Under the pieces are notes generated by a model. That model was not told the origin of the DNA. It ran no database searches and was given only the letters and a program-made list of their open reading frames with translations. The position numbers and the translations under genes were made by a program. A stretch of 14,401 nucleotides of DNA from Desulfomicrobiaceae bacterium (GTDB lineage: Bacteria; Desulfobacterota; Desulfovibrionia; Desulfovibrionales; Desulfomicrobiaceae): NCBI GenBank assembly GCA_003530935.1, contig DPEO01000042.1, positions 1 through 14,401 of the forward strand, written 5' to 3'. Within the stretch, counting starts at the first letter, position 1. The number at the start of each line of letters is the position of its first letter. Of the stretch, positions 6,774 through 14,333 are shown in pieces.

Positions 6774-9205
6774 CCCCTGCCGTGGACCAGGCCTTCGCCG
6801 CGGCCATCGCCGCCACCCTGGACCGTCTCCGCGCCCCGGGCGCATCCCTCCTGGTGCAGTCGCCGCCAGGCACGGGAAAGACCACGCGCATCCCCCCCCA
6901 ACTCCTGAACGCCCCGTGGGCCCAAGGCCGCGGCATCCTCCTACTTGAGCCCCGACGCATGGCCGCACGGGCGGCGGCCCGATTCCTTGCCCATGGCTTG
7001 GGAGAACAAGTGGGGGGCACCATCGGCCTGCGTACCCGTCTGGAGACCCGAGTCGGCCCGAGCACTCGCCTGACAGTGGCCACCTACGGCGTGTATCTGC
7101 GCCTCCTGCAGGAAGACCCTGCCCTGGAAGCCTTTGCCGGCGTCATCTTCGATGAATGCCATGAACGCACCCTGGCCGCGGATCTCGCCCTCACCTTCAC
7201 CCAGGACGCCCGCGCCACCCTGCGACCGGACCTGCGCCTCGTACTCCTCTCCGCCACCGTCACCCCGGCCGACTTCGCCAACGTCCTCCCCAACCTCACG
7301 GTCGTCACCGCCGAAGCCCCAAGTCATCCCGTAGAGGTCCATTACCTGCCGCCGCGCCCTGGAGAGGACCTCTTCGACCACGCCGCCCGGGTCGTCCGCC
7401 ACGCTTGCCTGCGCCATGGCGGCACCACCCTCGTCTTTCTCCCCGGCATGCGCGAAATTCAGCGCCTCTTCCACGCCCTGGCGGACCTGCCGGCAGAGGT
7501 GCTGCCGCTGCACAGCTCCACCCCCCCAGCCCGACAAGACCAGGCATTGCGCCCGGCTCCAGGCGAAAGGCGGGTCATCCTCGCCACCAGTATCGCAGAG
7601 ACGTCCCTCACCATCCCTGGGGTCACCGTGGTGGTGGACTGCGGCCTTGCCCGGGTGCCCCGCTACGACCCCGGCCGCGACCTCACGACATTGGCCACGG
7701 TGCCTGCTCCGACGGCCACCATCCAGCAGCGCACCGGGCGGGCAGGACGCACAGGTCCAGGGACATGCTACCGCCTCTGGGATCCTAAGGAAGAGCATCA
7801 CCGCCCAGCAGCTCCGCAGCCGGAGATCCTGGAAGCCGATCTGACGCGCCTTGCCCTGGAAGTGGCCGCATGGGGCACTCCGGTCCACGACCTCGCCTGG
7901 CTCACCCCGCCGCCCGCCGCGCCACTGCAGCGCGCCCGCACCCTGCTTACTGATCTCGGCGCCCTGGACGCCCACGGCCGCGCCACGGAGCATGGCCGAA
8001 AGCTCCTGGGGCTCCCCCTTGCCCCGCGCCTCGGCCACATGGTGCTCTCCTGCCCCGGGCACCTCCAGGCCACGGCCTGCGCCCTCGCCGCCCTGCTCGA
8101 AGAAGGGGGCGCTCTCCTGCGCCGCGAGCACGACCTCCGGCACGCCCTGGCCGCCATCCACGAGCCTGGCCCCTGGCGCACGGTCTTCCATCGACTGCGC
8201 CGCGCCCTCCATATCCCCACAAGCGCTCCCCTCTTCCCGGAACACGCGGGCTTCCTCACCCTGTTGGCCTACCCGGACCGTCTCGCCGGACGCATGCCTG
8301 ACGGCTCATGGCGGCTGACCACCGGCACCAAGGCCGTCTGCCCCTCCCGAACGTACGGCGGAGCCACGTACCTGGTGGCACCCTGCCTGTCGGGGAGCTC
8401 GACCCGAACGCTCACCATCCACGCTGCGGCCCCGGTGGATATCCCCGACATCCAACACGTCTGGGGGCCGCGCCTGCGCCTGGAGCGCAGCGTGCGTCTG
8501 GAAGGCGACGACGGCCGCGTGGTGGCGGAAACGCGCCTGCTTGCAGACACCCTCCCCGTACGCGCCCACCCCGAAACCCCATCGGCCGAAGAACGGAAAG
8601 CGGCCTTGACCGAGGCCATCCGCCGCCGTGGCCTCTCCTTCTTCCAGTGGACGGAGAGCGCCCGCCAGCTGGTGGCCCGAGTGCGCCTGGCCCACACCCT
8701 CGATCCAGAGCACTGGCCTGCCTGGGAAGATGCCTTACTCATGGCATCCCTGGAGGATTGGCTCGGCCACCACCTCATGCACTGCTCAAGGCTCGCCCAG
8801 GCTGCGGCCATGGATCTGACCCGCCCTCTGCAGGACTGGCTTGCCACCACCCACGGATATGACGCAATCCAACGTCTGGACCGTTTACTGCCCCAGACCA
8901 TATCCACCCCTGCCGGAGCCAAACGTCCCATCGACTACACCGATCCGTCGGGGCCACGCGTATCCGTCAAGCTCCAAGAAATGTTCGGGGCCACCCAAAG
9001 CCCGCGCCTGGCTCACGGCCGTGTCCCCATCACCCTGGTCTTGCTCTCTCCCGCCCACCGCCCCCTACACATCACTCAAGACCTCGCCGCCTTCTGGGCC
9101 GGAGCCTACCGCGAAGTGCGTAAAGAGATGCGCGGTCGCTACCCCAAGCACGCCTGGCCGGAAGATCCCCTCCACGCAGCCCCCTCCACACGCACCCTAA
9201 AGTAG
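6770..9205 (+). CDS. hrpB: ATP-dependent helicase HrpB (DExH, DEAH/RHA family)
   Basis: HrpB is a bacterial DEAH/RHA-type helicase of poorly defined role, presumed to act on RNA. The 811-residue length matches E. coli HrpB. Visible motifs are Walker A PPGTGKTTR (Lys37), the Walker B variant DECHER (128-133), SAT (about 160), TSIAETSLTIPGV, and motif VI QQRTGRAGR (319-327). The C-terminal HrpB-specific region is also present, with FGATQSPRLAHGRVP and the closing block RGRYPKHAWPEDP typical of the family. The more usual Walker B form in HrpB is DEFHER, so Cys replaces Phe. The start ATG (6770) overlaps the pgpA stop. The open frame extends upstream to about 6560 but there duplicates pgpA codons in another frame and lacks homology. 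This is the last gene of the four-gene chain; I see no clear hairpin terminator after the stop at 9205. Confidence 0.95.
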   Translation: MTPAVDQAFAAAIAATLDRLRAPGASLLVQSPPGTGKTTRIPPQLLNAPWAQGRGILLLEPRRMAARAAARFLAHGLGEQVGGTIGLRTRLETRVGPSTRLTVATYGVYLRLLQEDPALEAFAGVIFDECHERTLAADLALTFTQDARATLRPDLRLVLLSATVTPADFANVLPNLTVVTAEAPSHPVEVHYLPPRPGEDLFDHAARVVRHACLRHGGTTLVFLPGMREIQRLFHALADLPAEVLPLHSSTPPARQDQALRPAPGERRVILATSIAETSLTIPGVTVVVDCGLARVPRYDPGRDLTTLATVPAPTATIQQRTGRAGRTGPGTCYRLWDPKEEHHRPAAPQPEILEADLTRLALEVAAWGTPVHDLAWLTPPPAAPLQRARTLLTDLGALDAHGRATEHGRKLLGLPLAPRLGHMVLSCPGHLQATACALAALLEEGGALLRREHDLRHALAAIHEPGPWRTVFHRLRRALHIPTSAPLFPEHAGFLTLLAYPDRLAGRMPDGSWRLTTGTKAVCPSRTYGGATYLVAPCLSGSSTRTLTIHAAAPVDIPDIQHVWGPRLRLERSVRLEGDDGRVVAETRLLADTLPVRAHPETPSAEERKAALTEAIRRRGLSFFQWTESARQLVARVRLAHTLDPEHWPAWEDALLMASLEDWLGHHLMHCSRLAQAAAMDLTRPLQDWLATTHGYDAIQRLDRLLPQTISTPAGAKRPIDYTDPSGPRVSVKLQEMFGATQSPRLAHGRVPITLVLLSPAHRPLHITQDLAAFWAGAYREVRKEMRGRYPKHAWPEDPLHAAPSTRTLK

Positions 9206-9453
9206 AGTCTATCAGTCCGAAAAGCTTGAGTAACCACGCACCTCTCTATGATTTTCCCTCCAGGGTATTGCCAGACGCACGCATTCCGGGTACAGGCTCC
9301 CCTCTCATGCGCCGAGCAAGGGACTCTGCGGAAAAACATCGCCTAAAAATCCTCACCCCCCTTGCCAAATCCCACTGCATCCCATACGAAGGTGTCACAG
9401 TGTCCTTCCCAGCGCAGGCGCGGCATCTTGATTTTCAGGAGATGATTTTTTCC
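9206..9453. other. Intergenic leader before the SNF2 gene
   Basis: This 248-base stretch separates hrpB from the chosen SNF2 start. It contains a candidate promoter (9226-9252) and a candidate ribosome binding site (9437-9445). The SNF2 frame happens to stay open back to a TTG at 9226. However, the encoded stretch has rarer codons, no recognisable domain and no good Shine-Dalgarno for the TTG. Other in-frame starts lie at 9307 (ATG), 9400 (GTG, with GAAGG seven bases upstream) and 9442 (ATG). The coding part could therefore begin earlier than annotated. Confidence 0.5.
9226..9252 (+). promoter_or_regulatory. Candidate sigma70-type promoter for the SNF2 gene
   Basis: TTGAGT (9226-9231) and TATGAT (9247-9252) match the -35 and -10 consensus at four of six and five of six positions. 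The spacer is 15 bases, shorter than the optimal 17. Transcription would start near 9259, downstream of the TTG at 9226, which would exclude that TTG as the start codon. The hexamers lie in the gap immediately after hrpB, where a promoter would be expected. The call rests on pattern matching alone. Confidence 0.35.
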
Positions 9454-12400
9454 ATGATCCACCCCAACGACAGCGTTCAGCACGTCCTTCGCGGATATCT
9501 CAACGACAGCGTACCGGAGCATATCCAAAGCGCAGCACAATATCTCCTTTCCGAAGAAGGTGCCCCCAAAATCAGCATCCATCCGGGAGAGGAATCCTGG
9601 GAGGTGGAAGCCCACTTTCAAGGAGAAGACTTTCAGTCCTATACCCCTGAGATCAGCATCAATCTTGAGTACGGCATGGTGCATGCTTACTGCAATTGTC
9701 CGGACTCATTCTCTGGCGTGTGTGCGCACATTGCTGCTACGGCGCTCCATATTCTGAAATCGACTTCCTCGGACAAAGAGGAAGAGAAAGATGCAAGCGC
9801 TGTTACATCCCAATGGAAACAGACGTTCCGTTCCTTTTTCGCAACTCATCTCGAGCCAGAGCCCGGCGAACATTACATCATCTATCGCTTTCATCCTGAG
9901 CCGGACCGGCTGCAAATGGAATTTTTCCGAGCCCGTCAAAACAAGTCTGGACTCTCCACGGTACAGAACCCAGTCACTCTGGAACAGATCATCCGTAACC
10001 CCGATTGGTGCGAAATGGCGCCCGAGCTTCCCAAAGTAGCAGAGCAGATCGGCCAATATTTGGATTATTACGGACACCGTGTGGAGATCCCGGCAGGGCT
10101 CATGACCTGGTTTTTCTGGGCCATCCGCAACGAATACTATCTCTTCTGGGAAGATACCGAACAGCCGGTGACCATCGAAAGCACGCCCATGCGCCTGCAG
10201 CTGCGCCCCGAATTCTCCGAAGAGGGCCTCTCCTTCGACATCATGCTCGGCCGTGAAGGCAAGGTCCCCTTTTCCATCGCCCGGCAGCCCATCTCCATCT
10301 TCGGCAAGCTCCCCTTGTGGGTATGCCTCAAGCACCGCTTCTACCCGGTGCAAACCGGTTTGGAGCCGCGCCTGGTGCAGGAGCTCGTCACGGCTCCGCC
10401 GCGCATCCCCCATGCGGAGATCCCGGAGTTTCTCGACCGGGTATGGACCCAACTGCCCGCATCGGACCTCCATGGTCAGGACGAATTCCTGGAGCACATG
10501 AAGCCCATCTTCGCTGCAGCCACCTACAACCCCAAGCTTTACCTAGGCGAAGAAGGAAGCCTGCTCACGCTGGAAATCCACAACATCTACGAGACGGAAC
10601 ACGGCGACATCACTCTGCCGGGCCCCAACCAGGACCTCCAGACCGGCAGCTACCAATTCGAAGGCAAATCTTTCCTCATCCGCCGCGACCAGGAAAAGGA
10701 AGAGGCGCTCATCGCCACCCTTATGGAGATGAACTTCCAGCCCAGGTCCCAGTCCATGTGGTTCCTGGAGCCCGAGGAGGCCATCTCCTTCCTTCTGGAC
10801 GCCTACCCACGGTTGGTGGAGCAATACCGAGTCTTTGGCGAGAAGGACCTCTCCCGCTACAAAGTACGCAAAGCCACCCCCCAAGTGGTGGCGGAGATCA
10901 CCACCCAGGAAGAAGACAAGTGGTTCAACCTCGAGATCTCGGTGGACTACGACGGCATGAGCGTGCCCATCGACAAGATCTGGAAGGCATGGACCCAGGG
11001 CAAACGCTACGTGCAGCTCAAAGACGGCTCGTACACCAGCCTGCCGGAATCCTGGTTGCAAAAGCTTGGACACAAGCTGGCGGCCATGGGACTGGACCCA
11101 GAAAAGCCGCCCAAGAAGCGCTTCGAGAACTTCGAAGCCCCCATCCTCGACAAGATCATTGAGGACATCCCCGAAACCGCTGCCGATGGGTTCTGGACGA
11201 CGCTGCGGGAAAAGCTTCACGACTTCACGGAGATCAAAACCGTTGCCCCGCCCAAGGGGCTCAACGCCACACTGCGGCCCTACCAGCTCCAGGGCATCAG
11301 CTATATGAACTTCCTGCGCGAATACCACTTTGGCGGCATCCTCGCCGACGAAATGGGGCTGGGCAAAACCATCCAGACACTCGCCTTCATCCAGTACATG
11401 AAGGAGCACGGCGCCAAAGGCCCCAACCTCATCATCGTCCCGACCTCGGTTCTGCCCAACTGGGAGCGCGAGGCGCAAAAATTCGTGCCGGACATGAAGC
11501 GACTGGTCATTTACGGCTCGCGGCGGGAGAACCTCTTCAAGAAGATCGAGGAATCCGAGCTCATCATCACCACGTATGCCTTGCTGCGCCGTGACTTGGA
11601 TGAACTGCTCAAGTTCGAGTTCAACGCCGTGATCCTCGACGAGGCCCAAAACATCAAGAATCCCAACACCATCACCGCCCGCAGCGTGCGCAAGATCCAG
11701 GCCCGCTTCCGCCTGTGCCTGTCCGGCACCCCCATCGAGAACACCTTGCTGGAACTGTGGTCCTTGTTCGAATTCCTCATGCCGGGCTTCCTTGGCTCCC
11801 AGACCGCGTTCCAGAAGGGATTCGTCAAACCCATCAAGGACGGAGACGAAGACAGCCTGAACTACCTCAAGGCCCGGGTCAAACCCTTCATCCTGCGCCG
11901 CACCAAGAACGAAGTGGCCAAGGACCTGCCGCCCAAGGTGGAAAACATCTACTATTCGAGCCTCCTGGACGACCAGATGGAGCTCTACGCGGCCTTGGCC
12001 AAAAAACTCAAAGAGCAAGTCCTCCAAGACGTGGACGAAAAAGGCATTGCCCAAAGCCAGATCTCCATTTTGGACGCGCTGCTCAAACTGCGGCAGATCT
12101 GCTGTCACCCGCGGCTGCTCAAGCTGGATGTCCCTGGGGTCAGCACCAACGTCTCTTCCGGAAAGTTCGAGGCATTCAAAGATCTCGTCACCTCCATCAT
12201 CGACGACGGCCACAAGGTGCTCGTGTTCTCCCAGTTCGTGCAGATGCTCCACATCATCCGCAACTGGCTCAATATGGTAGAGATTCCATATTGCTACTTA
12301 GATGGCACCTCCAAGGACCGCTTCGAACAGGTGGACCGCTTCAACAACACGCCCGAGATTCCTATTTTCCTCATCTCGCTCAAGGCAGGCGGAACGGGCC

Positions 12401-12663
12401 TCAACCTGACGTCCGCCGATTACGTCATCCACTACGACCCCTGGTGGAACCCCGCAGTGGAAGATCAGGCAACAGACCGCACCCACCGCATCGGCCAGAC
12501 CCGTCAGGTGTTCTCGTACAAGATGATCTGCGAGAATACGGTGGAGGAAAAAATCCTCAAACTCCAGGAATCCAAAAAAGGCATCGCCGATTCCATCATC
12601 CCTGGGCAATCGGCCTGGAAAAGCCTCACCCGGGCGGATCTCGAAATGCTCTTCGAAGTATAG
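9454..12663 (+). CDS. SWIM zinc-finger SNF2-family helicase
   Basis: This is a large SF2 ATPase of the SNF2/RapA class that probably translocates on DNA or remodels nucleoprotein complexes. From the ATG at 9454 it has 1069 residues. A SWIM zinc finger C-x-C-x7-C-x-H (Cys80, Cys82, Cys90, His92) lies near the N-terminus. A beta-rich middle part follows, including a WF...VQLKDGSYTSLP region (about 470-540) that resembles the bacterial SNF2-associated domain. The ATPase core shows ADEMGLGKT (Lys638), DEAQ (729-732), LSGTPIEN, LVFSQF, AGGTGLNL and DRTHRIGQ (from about 1008, Arg1009 and Arg1012). All catalytic motifs are intact. The start was chosen for AGGAGATGA (9437-9445) eight bases upstream and for the onset of domain-like sequence; starts at 9442, 9400, 9307 or TTG 9226 are possible. 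SWIM-region codons are more AT-rich than the rest. The gene ends at a strong terminator. Its cellular role is unknown. Confidence 0.92.
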   Translation: MIHPNDSVQHVLRGYLNDSVPEHIQSAAQYLLSEEGAPKISIHPGEESWEVEAHFQGEDFQSYTPEISINLEYGMVHAYCNCPDSFSGVCAHIAATALHILKSTSSDKEEEKDASAVTSQWKQTFRSFFATHLEPEPGEHYIIYRFHPEPDRLQMEFFRARQNKSGLSTVQNPVTLEQIIRNPDWCEMAPELPKVAEQIGQYLDYYGHRVEIPAGLMTWFFWAIRNEYYLFWEDTEQPVTIESTPMRLQLRPEFSEEGLSFDIMLGREGKVPFSIARQPISIFGKLPLWVCLKHRFYPVQTGLEPRLVQELVTAPPRIPHAEIPEFLDRVWTQLPASDLHGQDEFLEHMKPIFAAATYNPKLYLGEEGSLLTLEIHNIYETEHGDITLPGPNQDLQTGSYQFEGKSFLIRRDQEKEEALIATLMEMNFQPRSQSMWFLEPEEAISFLLDAYPRLVEQYRVFGEKDLSRYKVRKATPQVVAEITTQEEDKWFNLEISVDYDGMSVPIDKIWKAWTQGKRYVQLKDGSYTSLPESWLQKLGHKLAAMGLDPEKPPKKRFENFEAPILDKIIEDIPETAADGFWTTLREKLHDFTEIKTVAPPKGLNATLRPYQLQGISYMNFLREYHFGGILADEMGLGKTIQTLAFIQYMKEHGAKGPNLIIVPTSVLPNWEREAQKFVPDMKRLVIYGSRRENLFKKIEESELIITTYALLRRDLDELLKFEFNAVILDEAQNIKNPNTITARSVRKIQARFRLCLSGTPIENTLLELWSLFEFLMPGFLGSQTAFQKGFVKPIKDGDEDSLNYLKARVKPFILRRTKNEVAKDLPPKVENIYYSSLLDDQMELYAALAKKLKEQVLQDVDEKGIAQSQISILDALLKLRQICCHPRLLKLDVPGVSTNVSSGKFEAFKDLVTSIIDDGHKVLVFSQFVQMLHIIRNWLNMVEIPYCYLDGTSKDRFEQVDRFNNTPEIPIFLISLKAGGTGLNLTSADYVIHYDPWWNPAVEDQATDRTHRIGQTRQVFSYKMICENTVEEKILKLQESKKGIADSIIPGQSAWKSLTRADLEMLFEV

Positions 12664-12714
12664 CAGATCTCCGACCGCACCCAACGTGGCGCCCACGCCA
12701 GAAAAACCAGTACC

Positions 12715-12749
12715 AAAAAGCGGGGAGCAGCAGGCTCCTCGCTTTTTTT
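12715..12749 (+). terminator. Strong intrinsic terminator after the SNF2 gene
   Basis: A nine-pair stem (12720-12728 with 12734-12742, including one G-U pair) closes on the five-base loop AGCAG and is followed by seven T residues (12743-12749). A run of five A residues (12715-12719) precedes the stem, so it would also work on the minus strand. It lies 51 bases after the SNF2 stop and separates that gene transcriptionally from the next one. Confidence 0.92.
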
Positions 12750-12859
12750 GACGCCAATCGTTGGTCTCTTGCCTGACGTATTGACCACGAACCCAAGCTC
12801 TGCTAGCGGCTCGGAAGCATTTTTTTTCCCATATTCCAACCTTGAGCAGGATTTGCCTC

Positions 12860-13594
12860 ATGAGCACCTACTACCGCCCGGATCCAGACCTCGATTTTCT
12901 CAAGGAGTGCAGCAACGAGGACCTCAACATCTTGGTCCATGTCCTTCTCTACGATCGAGAAGGCAAGCAGCGTTTCGTGGTACGCCGCCTGCCCAACCAT
13001 CCCCTCTACAAGCAGCATGCCCCCAATCATTCTCTGTATTGGGAAGTCATCGCCGGCGAAATCCAGCTCTATGGTTCCAATCCCCTTGCGGCCATCGCGC
13101 GAGGCGGCCGCGGCAAACACTACATCAAAATTCTCGGCGATGTGTGCGACCGTTTCGACCTGCGCTACAACCCCAATGCCGCCACCGAGATCATCGAACG
13201 CGAACTCTACTCCTTCCTCTTCACCAAATCCTTACAGCGCCTCTCCAAGGCCAACCTCGAAGCAGTGAGCGCGGCTTTTGGCATCAAACCCGCCAGCATG
13301 AATCAACTGGCCGTCAACGTGGCCATCACCGAGGCCATGCGCTTCGATGACACCATTGCCAGCCGCGTGGCCCTCTGTGTAGCACACGGGGCCGCCATGT
13401 TCGCCAGCAATGTGGGCTACCTCGACCAGGTTCCGGAAGCCTTCCGGCCTGCCCTGGAAGTCACGGAAAAGCCTCTCATGGTGGAGTTTGATACCATCTC
13501 CCCCATCAACCTCACGGGCTCAGCCCATTGGTTCATGATTCCCGTGGTCATGCAGGTCATCTACCTGCGCACCAAACATCTGACCCAAAGCTAG
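12860..13594 (+). CDS. YaaW/UPF0174 family protein (DUF3944-type N-terminus)
   Basis: The 244-residue protein resembles E. coli YaaW (about 237 residues), whose role is unknown. Both begin with a short leader followed by a D-x-DLDFL block; here it is PDPDLDFLKECSNEDL. Both then have a GK-x-R segment (here DREGKQRF), W-x-(L/V)IAGE(I/L)Q (here WEVIAGEIQ, from Trp61), and a G-x-GK-x-Y segment (here GRGKHY). The C-terminal half carries an Ala-rich stretch (SRVALCVAHGAAMFAS) and ends with IPVVMQVIYLR, matching the IPAVLQI-x-LR end of YaaW. This comparison is from memory, not a search. The ATG at 12860 was chosen because its N-terminus aligns with YaaW and GAGCAGG (12844-12850) lies nine bases upstream; a TTG at 12842 would add six residues. 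The gene is its own unit after a strong terminator. A weak -35-like TTGACC (12781-12786) has no good partner. No catalytic motif is evident. Confidence 0.85.
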   Translation: MSTYYRPDPDLDFLKECSNEDLNILVHVLLYDREGKQRFVVRRLPNHPLYKQHAPNHSLYWEVIAGEIQLYGSNPLAAIARGGRGKHYIKILGDVCDRFDLRYNPNAATEIIERELYSFLFTKSLQRLSKANLEAVSAAFGIKPASMNQLAVNVAITEAMRFDDTIASRVALCVAHGAAMFASNVGYLDQVPEAFRPALEVTEKPLMVEFDTISPINLTGSAHWFMIPVVMQVIYLRTKHLTQS

Positions 13595-13614
13595 CCCGCG
13601 CGCTCTCCACTGTC

Positions 13615-13645
13615 CTCTGGGGCGCTCAAGCTAGGCGCCCCAGGG
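13615..13645. terminator. Hairpin between convergent yaaW-like gene and msrA
   Basis: A perfect nine-base inverted repeat (13617-13625 with 13635-13643), extendable by a G-U and a C-G pair to 13615/13645, surrounds a nine-base loop. It lies 20 bases after the yaaW-like stop and 26 bases beyond the msrA stop on the other strand, the usual place for a shared terminator. Neither side has a U-tract, so it is a transcript-end hairpin rather than a textbook intrinsic terminator. Confidence 0.55.
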
Positions 13646-13671
13646 AACCCTCCCGTGAACAGCCGACGCAT

Positions 13672-14271
13672 TCAGGGTGCCTTGGGGGCGTCTCCCCAAA
13701 CCGCCTTGAGCCGTGCGTCGCGGCCGCACCCCCAGCGATAGAGGTGATAGCGCAGGGGGTTTTTTCTCGAAAAATCCTGGTGGTATTCCTCTGCAGGATA
13801 AAAGGCTGTCCGAGGAAGGATGAGGGTCGCCACCGAAGCCCCCAACCGCGCTTCGGTTTCCGCAATCCACTGCCGCGCGATCTGCTCCTCCTCGGCATCG
13901 GCCACAAAAATGGCCGAACGGTACTGCGGCCCGCGGTCGCAAAACTGTCCGCCGGCATCCAGCGGATCGATATTCTCACCAAAAATCCGCACCAAGCGGG
14001 CAAAGTCCACCTGCTGCGGATCGTAGCGCACCAGCACGGCCTCCAAATGTCCGGTGCGCCCGGAAGAGACCTCCTCGTAGGTGGGGTTTTCCACGCTGCC
14101 CCCGCTATAGCCGGAGATGACCTCCACCACCCCTGGCACGCCCTGCAAGGCGTGCTCCACACACCAAAAACATCCTCCGGCAAACACCGCCTCGCGGAGG
14201 CCTTTGGCTCCAACCGGAGTTGCAGCCAAGCTCACGACGACCACTCCCAGCATTGTCGGCATCCATCCCAT
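13672..14271 (-). CDS. msrA: Peptide methionine sulfoxide reductase MsrA, exported
   Basis: MsrA reduces the S-form of methionine sulfoxide in proteins. The 199-residue product starts with a short signal peptide: a hydrophobic core MLGVVVVSLAA and a likely signal peptidase site after PVGA (residue 22). This places the enzyme in the periplasm. The catalytic motif GGCFWCVE follows directly (Cys34, Cys37). Then come GYSGG, NPTYEEVSSGRTGH, DRGPQYRS and the family end YHQDFSRK. A further Cys in RWGCGRD near the C-terminus could act in resolving the disulfide. The ATG at 14271 was chosen for the AGGAG (complement of 14278-14282) six bases upstream. The frame remains open upstream to the window edge without MsrA homology. 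The gene is convergent with the yaaW-like gene. Confidence 0.95.
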   Translation of the reverse strand: MGWMPTMLGVVVVSLAATPVGAKGLREAVFAGGCFWCVEHALQGVPGVVEVISGYSGGSVENPTYEEVSSGRTGHLEAVLVRYDPQQVDFARLVRIFGENIDPLDAGGQFCDRGPQYRSAIFVADAEEEQIARQWIAETEARLGASVATLILPRTAFYPAEEYHQDFSRKNPLRYHLYRWGCGRDARLKAVWGDAPKAP

Positions 14272-14304
14272 AGGTTTCTCCTCGTGGTTGTTTGTACACG
14301 CTCC

Positions 14305-14333
14305 GTTATGTGGAGCTGCACCGCGCTTCCCAA
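14305..14333 (-). promoter_or_regulatory. Candidate promoter upstream of msrA
   Basis: On the minus strand, TTGGGA (complement of 14333-14328) and CATAAC (complement of 14310-14305) are separated by exactly 17 bases, each matching consensus at four of six positions. The -10 box lies 33 bases upstream of the msrA start. If a gene ends at 14306, the element would overlap its 3' end. The case is weak without transcript data. Confidence 0.3.

Noticed and set aside
6941..8245. Minus-strand open frame within hrpB
   Set aside because: HrpB motifs are continuous on the plus strand. The antisense translation shows no recognisable family.
10543..12252. Long minus-strand open frame opposite the SNF2 gene
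   Set aside because: It mirrors the codon structure of the SNF2 gene, whose helicase motifs are intact on the plus strand. The antisense product shows no domain and has no ribosome binding site.
12685..12697. Small hairpin CGTGG-CGC-CCACG after the SNF2 stop
   Set aside because: The stem is only five pairs and has no U-tract. The strong terminator at 12715-12749 explains transcript termination better.
12781..12809. TTGACC followed by TGCTAGCGG as a promoter for the yaaW-like gene
   Set aside because: The -10 half matches consensus poorly (TAGCGG), so the element is not listed as a feature.
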